Source: JBCDCY01 sp039180875
GTDB taxonomy: Bacteria; Pseudomonadota; Alphaproteobacteria; Rhodobacterales; Rhodobacteraceae
Reading direction: 5' to 3'
NCBI GenBank assembly: GCA_039180875.1
Contig: JBCDCY010000001.1
Span: 682,001-746,000, forward strand
Length of the DNA: 64,000 bases
Shown here: piece by piece, positions 61,024-64,000 of the stretch
How the letters are laid out: each line of letters begins with the position of its first letter
Position numbering within the stretch: position 1 is the stretch's first letter
Translations under genes and position numbers: made by a program
Notes under the pieces: model-generated
The model's input: the letters and a program-made list of their open reading frames with translations, nothing else
The model's database searches: none
What the model was told of the DNA's origin: nothing

Positions 61024-61110
61024 ACACCAAACACTCACCACCTCCCCTCAACCCAGTTCACCACGATCAGCCCCGGCCCGCCGTCGAGCGCGCGCTCGGA
61101 ACTCGCTCGG
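61024..61110 (-). pseudogene. possible remnant of a phage-tail-type protein C-terminus
   Basis: On the minus strand, one frame reads ...SERALDGGPGLIVVNWVEGRW then stop, a Gly-rich ending like those of phage tail-tip or collar proteins. An adjacent frame reads GYAPSEFRARARRR, consistent with a frameshift just upstream. No start codon or full-length gene remains. Low confidence. Confidence 0.3.
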
Positions 61111-61161
61111 CGCATAGCCGACACCAGGTGCAGAGAAGCAATAGTTGGGATTCAGTCGCGT

Positions 61162-61251
61162 TGGCGGAGTGGAAGGGATTCGAACCCTCGAGGCGGTTGC
61201 CCGCCTACTCCCTTAGCAGGGGAGCGCCTTCGACCACTCGGCCACCACTCC
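61162..61251 (-). tRNA. tRNA-Ser (GCU)
   Basis: GGAGTGG (from 61251) pairs with CCACTCC (61166-61172) as the acceptor. The anticodon GCT lies in the CCTGCTAAGG loop, and a long variable arm (GGCGGGCAACCGCC) marks the class II tRNA. The discriminator is G and CCA is encoded. The lower-GC island adjoins its 3' end, as is common for integration sites. Confidence 0.95.
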
Positions 61252-61437
61252 GCCGCCGTGTCTACGCGGCCCCCCTGGGTGGAACAAGGCATTTCTGGTG
61301 CGGCCCATGCGCTGCCGCCCACGCGCTGTGACCCGCACGCAGCAGAGTTGCCGTCAGGGCAGGTCGCTGTGATCTTCGTCATAGACCGAAGCTTAGCGGT
61401 TGTGTGACAGTTCGATGACGCGTTGGAGGATGCGTCG

Positions 61438-61947
61438 ATGTCGCGAGGGAAAATCCGGGCGCTTGTACTGTGTGCCATGCTTCTGGCCGCACCTGCCTTC
61501 GTTGGCGGGGCCCATGGGATGGAGCGTGGAGCGCGCGCCGACGCGTCGGGGCAGGAGGCGCTCTATGCCCAGACCTGCTCCCACTACGACAACCGGGCGC
61601 GCTTCCTGACGCGGGAGGGTGCGCTGGCCTTCGTCGTGGTGCTCGCCGACAGTTGTGCGCAGGCGTTGAGCCGGTTCGCCGACCCGACAGTGCTCGACCC
61701 CGATCCGGGGCAGGAGGCGGCGCGCAGCTATCTCGACCGCCTGACCCGCTTCAAGGCGCTGATCCTCGGCATGAACCGCGATCGGATGCTCGGCCCCGAT
61801 CCCGGCAGACGCTCGGGCGCGCGCTTTGCCGGCGGTGCCCCGGTGTCGGAGACGGGGGCTTACCTGATCGCCCGGCGCCTGGGACTGCTCCACGCCTACT
61901 CCCAATGGGTGGCCTCCGGCGGCGAAGATCTGCTCGCCCAACGCTGA
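61438..61947 (+). CDS. hypothetical secreted protein
   Basis: A 169-residue protein with an N-terminal signal peptide (residues about 6-28, ALVLCAMLLAAPAFVGGAHG). The rest is helical, with two Cys (TCSHYD and DSCAQAL) that could form a periplasmic disulfide. I do not recognise the family. GGAGG 8 bases before ATG 61438 decides the start. Confidence 0.75.
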   Translation: MSRGKIRALVLCAMLLAAPAFVGGAHGMERGARADASGQEALYAQTCSHYDNRARFLTREGALAFVVVLADSCAQALSRFADPTVLDPDPGQEAARSYLDRLTRFKALILGMNRDRMLGPDPGRRSGARFAGGAPVSETGAYLIARRLGLLHAYSQWVASGGEDLLAQR

Positions 61948-62051
61948 CTGCGGCCCGGCGCCCGGCAATCTCACGGAACTGTGTGGCTCTCCGACCCCGG
62001 CGGGCATAGACTGGCGTGAGATTTTCCGACGGGGAACGAGGAGATCGGGCG

Positions 62052-62696
62052 ATGGGCAAACACTTGGCAGCCGGCTTGGCGATCACGGGGCTTCTGGCCC
62101 TGGCGGCCTGTGACGAGCAGGGGCGGCCGACCCGGGCGGTGCAGGGCGGCGCGGTGGGCGCAGCGACCGGCGCCCTGGCCGGGCTGCTGGTGGGCGGCAA
62201 CGACCGGCGGAACGCGCTGGTAGGCGCGGGCATCGGCCTGCTGGTGGGGACCGGCGTCGGCGCCTATCTCGACGCGCAGGAGCGGGCGCTGCGTCAGGAC
62301 CTTCAGGGCAGCGGCGCGGTGATCCAGCGGGTCGGCGACCGGTTGATCGTCACCCTGCCGCAGGAGATCACTTTCGACGTCGACAGCGCCACGGTAAAGC
62401 CCGCCTTCCTGCCGTCGATCGGCGCCCTGGCGTCGAACCTGCGGGAATATCCGTCGAGCTACCTCGACGTCATCGGCCACACCGACAGCACCGGCTCGAC
62501 CATCTACAACCAGGGCCTGTCGGAGCGGCGGGCGCGGTCCGTCGAAAGTGAATTGATCGCCTCGGGCGTGAACCCGGTGCGCCTCGTCGCCTATGGGCGG
62601 GGGGAGACGGTGCCGGTCGGCAACAACGCGACGCCGGAGGGACGGGCGCGGAACCGCCGGGTCGAGCTTGTGATCACCCCAGCGACGCAGGGCTGA
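62052..62696 (+). CDS. OmpA family lipoprotein
   Basis: A 214-residue outer membrane lipoprotein. The lipobox LAAC has Cys19 as the lipidated residue, a glycine-zipper segment (AVGAATGALAGLLVGG, residues about 33-48) follows, and the C-terminal OmpA domain (residues about 100-210) has VIGHTDSTGS and NRRVELVI. It binds peptidoglycan and anchors the outer membrane. The last 23 bases overlap the convergent siroheme gene. Confidence 0.93.
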   Translation: MGKHLAAGLAITGLLALAACDEQGRPTRAVQGGAVGAATGALAGLLVGGNDRRNALVGAGIGLLVGTGVGAYLDAQERALRQDLQGSGAVIQRVGDRLIVTLPQEITFDVDSATVKPAFLPSIGALASNLREYPSSYLDVIGHTDSTGSTIYNQGLSERRARSVESELIASGVNPVRLVAYGRGETVPVGNNATPEGRARNRRVELVITPATQG

Positions 62697-63609
62697 GCGA
62701 CCGCTCCGTGATCGCCGCCGGCGGCTCCACCGTCGGCGGCACCAGCACGACGACCTGGCCGCCGTCCTGCGCCGTCTCGGCTGCGGTCTTCCAGGGCGGT
62801 GCGCCGTCGGCCGGCAGGCGCTCGGCATCCCGGCGCGCCAGTTCCAGCACGCGCGCATCCACGTCGCTCGGATGGATAATCAGATCGGCGCGCTGCAGCT
62901 GGCGAAGATCGCGCAGCGTCAGCAGATCCGCCGCCTCCGGCAAGGCGATGGTGTAGACAGAGCCGCGGCGGAGGCCGGCGCCCCCCTTCCTGGCCGCGGC
63001 GACGATCGCCGCCTCGGCCCCGTCATGGTCGCCCGCTTGCCAGAGGGCGCGGGGCGCGCCGTCGAACACCCATTCCCAAAAGCTGCGGCGATCCTTCGCG
63101 GCCACATGCTCCGCCACCATGGGGCGGAGGGTGCGCACCCGCTCGACGAAGCGGCCGAGGTCGGGCTCCAGCATCACCTCGGCCATGGTCTTCACCTCGC
63201 GGGCGAGGACGGGGGCCGCGCCCTCCGTCCCGACGGCGACGATGACCGGGTCGCGGTCGACCAGGGCGGGCGTGATGACATCGCAGAGGGCGGGCCGGTC
63301 GACCACGTTCACCACCGCGCCGCCCCGCTTGCCCCCGCCGACGGCGATGCCGTCCACGCCGACACAGCCCGCGGCCGAGAACACCAGATCGGCGCTCGCC
63401 AGCAATGCCTCGTCATAGACGCTTGCGACGTGCGCCGCCCGGCCGGAGGTGACGTGGGCCTGCAACTCCGGCACCAGATCGGGCGCGAGAAAGGTGGCGC
63501 GGGCATCGGAGCGCAGCACCAGCCGTGCCTTCTGCGCGATCTGCTCATCCCCCCCGACGAACACCACATGGCGATCGTCGAGATCGAAGAAGAGCGGGAA
63601 GTAGCGCAT
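62674..63609 (-). CDS. siroheme synthase-like protein (precorrin-2 dehydrogenase) with degenerate C-terminus
   Basis: A 311-residue protein. The N-terminal 210 residues are a CysG-like NAD-dependent precorrin-2 dehydrogenase/ferrochelatase, opening YFPLFFDLDDRHVVFVGGD (the GGD/GGG Rossmann loop). Residues about 215-265 resemble the start of a uroporphyrinogen methyltransferase domain (SVYTIALPEAADLLTLRDLR, then HPSDVDARVLELARRDAERL), which then ends. The truncated domain lacks the rest of the SAM-binding part, so only the dehydrogenase role is likely. Confidence 0.85.
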   Translation of the reverse strand: MRYFPLFFDLDDRHVVFVGGDEQIAQKARLVLRSDARATFLAPDLVPELQAHVTSGRAAHVASVYDEALLASADLVFSAAGCVGVDGIAVGGGKRGGAVVNVVDRPALCDVITPALVDRDPVIVAVGTEGAAPVLAREVKTMAEVMLEPDLGRFVERVRTLRPMVAEHVAAKDRRSFWEWVFDGAPRALWQAGDHDGAEAAIVAAARKGGAGLRRGSVYTIALPEAADLLTLRDLRQLQRADLIIHPSDVDARVLELARRDAERLPADGAPPWKTAAETAQDGGQVVVLVPPTVEPPAAITERSLSPASLG

Positions 63610-63693
63610 GGCGAGGCTCCGCAGCCGTTGCTGTGGCGGGAGAGGTGTGGTCTCGCGCCCGAAAAAGCAACCGCCGGGACGGGCATCAGGCGC

Positions 63694-64000
63694 CTAGGTC
63701 GGCGCGCCATCGGCCTCCGCCGGCAGATGGGCGCCGAGGGCGAAGCGCGGCGGCAGGGCGGGGATCCGGCCCTCCACCAGGTCGGCCACCGCCTCGCCGA
63801 TCCGGGGGGCGAGGCCGAAGCCGATGCCGTAGCCCCCTGTGGCGACGACGATCCTCGGCGCCCGGGGCAACCGGCCGATCACCGGATCGGGCCAGCGCCC
63901 GCGGGGCCGGACGCCGCGCCAGCGCTCGAGGACGGGTGCGGTGCGGAGCGTCGGCAGCAGATCGCCCGCCGCGGCGAGAAGGGCGTCGAGGTCCGGGGCG
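63694..64000 (-). CDS. FAD-dependent oxidoreductase, C-terminal part (truncated by window edge)
   Basis: The minus-strand frame is open from the window end to the stop at 63694-63696. It encodes about 101 C-terminal residues of a DAO-type flavoprotein: GVRPRGRWPDPVIGR, then IVVATGGYGIGFGLAPRIGEA, a typical FAD-contacting C-terminal segment. The substrate cannot be told from this part. Confidence 0.85.
   Translation of the reverse strand, partial: APDLDALLAAAGDLLPTLRTAPVLERWRGVRPRGRWPDPVIGRLPRAPRIVVATGGYGIGFGLAPRIGEAVADLVEGRIPALPPRFALGAHLPAEADGAPT

Overview
The window is a 64 kb piece of a GC-rich alphaproteobacterial chromosome. The alphaproteobacterial assignment rests on gene families and gene order: a PopZ-type DUF2497 protein between tolC and valS, the methylmalonyl-CoA epimerase/DUF1467 pair, a DUF1013 (TrcR-type) protein, a zinc-finger NDUFS6-like protein, and the thioredoxin/LON-domain/Trm112 run. 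A family of intergenic hairpins ending in CCGCCGGAGGCA resembles elements I associate with Rhodobacterales, but order and genus cannot be fixed from the sequence. Most of the window is ordinary core and housekeeping DNA.

Layout. 1-4.3 kb: end of a DUF1501 protein, a nitroreductase, a serralysin-type RTX metalloprotease and an EI24/CysZ-like membrane protein. 4.3-6.9 kb: cobS-mce-DUF1467, divergent from cobT. 6.9-10.8 kb: patatin-like lipase, MDR oxidoreductase, a dual-specificity-type phosphatase, tRNA-Cys and a PCMT-family methyltransferase. 10.9-16.3 kb: tolC-like gene, popZ-like gene and valS, the last carrying an in-frame palindromic insertion. 16.6-20.4 kb: Crp/Fnr regulator, ADP-ribosylglycohydrolase, and a DGPF protein with its ECF42-type sigma factor. 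20.5-24.8 kb: a small RTX protein, then a lower-GC module (SDR, TetR, alpha/beta hydrolase, NmrA). 24.9-30.7 kb: folC-accD, a class IV aminotransferase with a quinone oxidoreductase, RNase T2 and the DUF1013 regulator. 30.8-40.1 kb: polA, an AAA ATPase with a six-box palindromic operator, a zinc-finger protein, an ABC ATPase, mrp, Trm112, LON-domain protein, thioredoxin-TPR, a prolyl-tRNA editing protein and tRNA-Gly. 40.2-48.8 kb: accessory metabolism and regulators, including a haloalkane-dehalogenase-like hydrolase under a predicted TetR operator. 48.8-55.6 kb: an amidohydrolase divergent from a complete dipeptide-type ABC importer. 55.9-58.7 kb: a DUF2218/siderophore-interacting reductase, a methyltransferase, and an ArsR-AHSA1 pair. 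58.7-61.2 kb: a lower-GC island beside tRNA-Ser(GCU) with a cupin, a phage-Mu-F-like protein and a membrane protein. 61.4-64 kb: a secreted protein, an OmpA-family lipoprotein, a siroheme-synthase-like protein and a truncated FAD oxidoreductase.

How genes work together. cobS and cobT catalyse the last steps of nucleotide-loop assembly of cobalamin, and the neighbouring epimerase serves a B12-dependent pathway (methylmalonyl-CoA). The substrate-binding protein, two permeases and fused ATPase at 50.5-55.6 kb form one importer, probably supplying the divergently encoded amidohydrolase. Matching dyads upstream of the TetR gene at 42.2 kb and upstream of the DUF1330/dehalogenase pair suggest one small regulon.

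The most unusual observations are: (i) a Mu-F-like C-terminal protein followed by a membrane protein in the tRNA-Ser island, a candidate toxin/immunity pair; (ii) a palindromic element read in frame inside ValS; (iii) a mirror-symmetric six-box operator before an AAA ATPase gene; and (iv) a four-copy hairpin family at gene ends. All functional statements rest on motifs read by eye; no alignment or database search was run.
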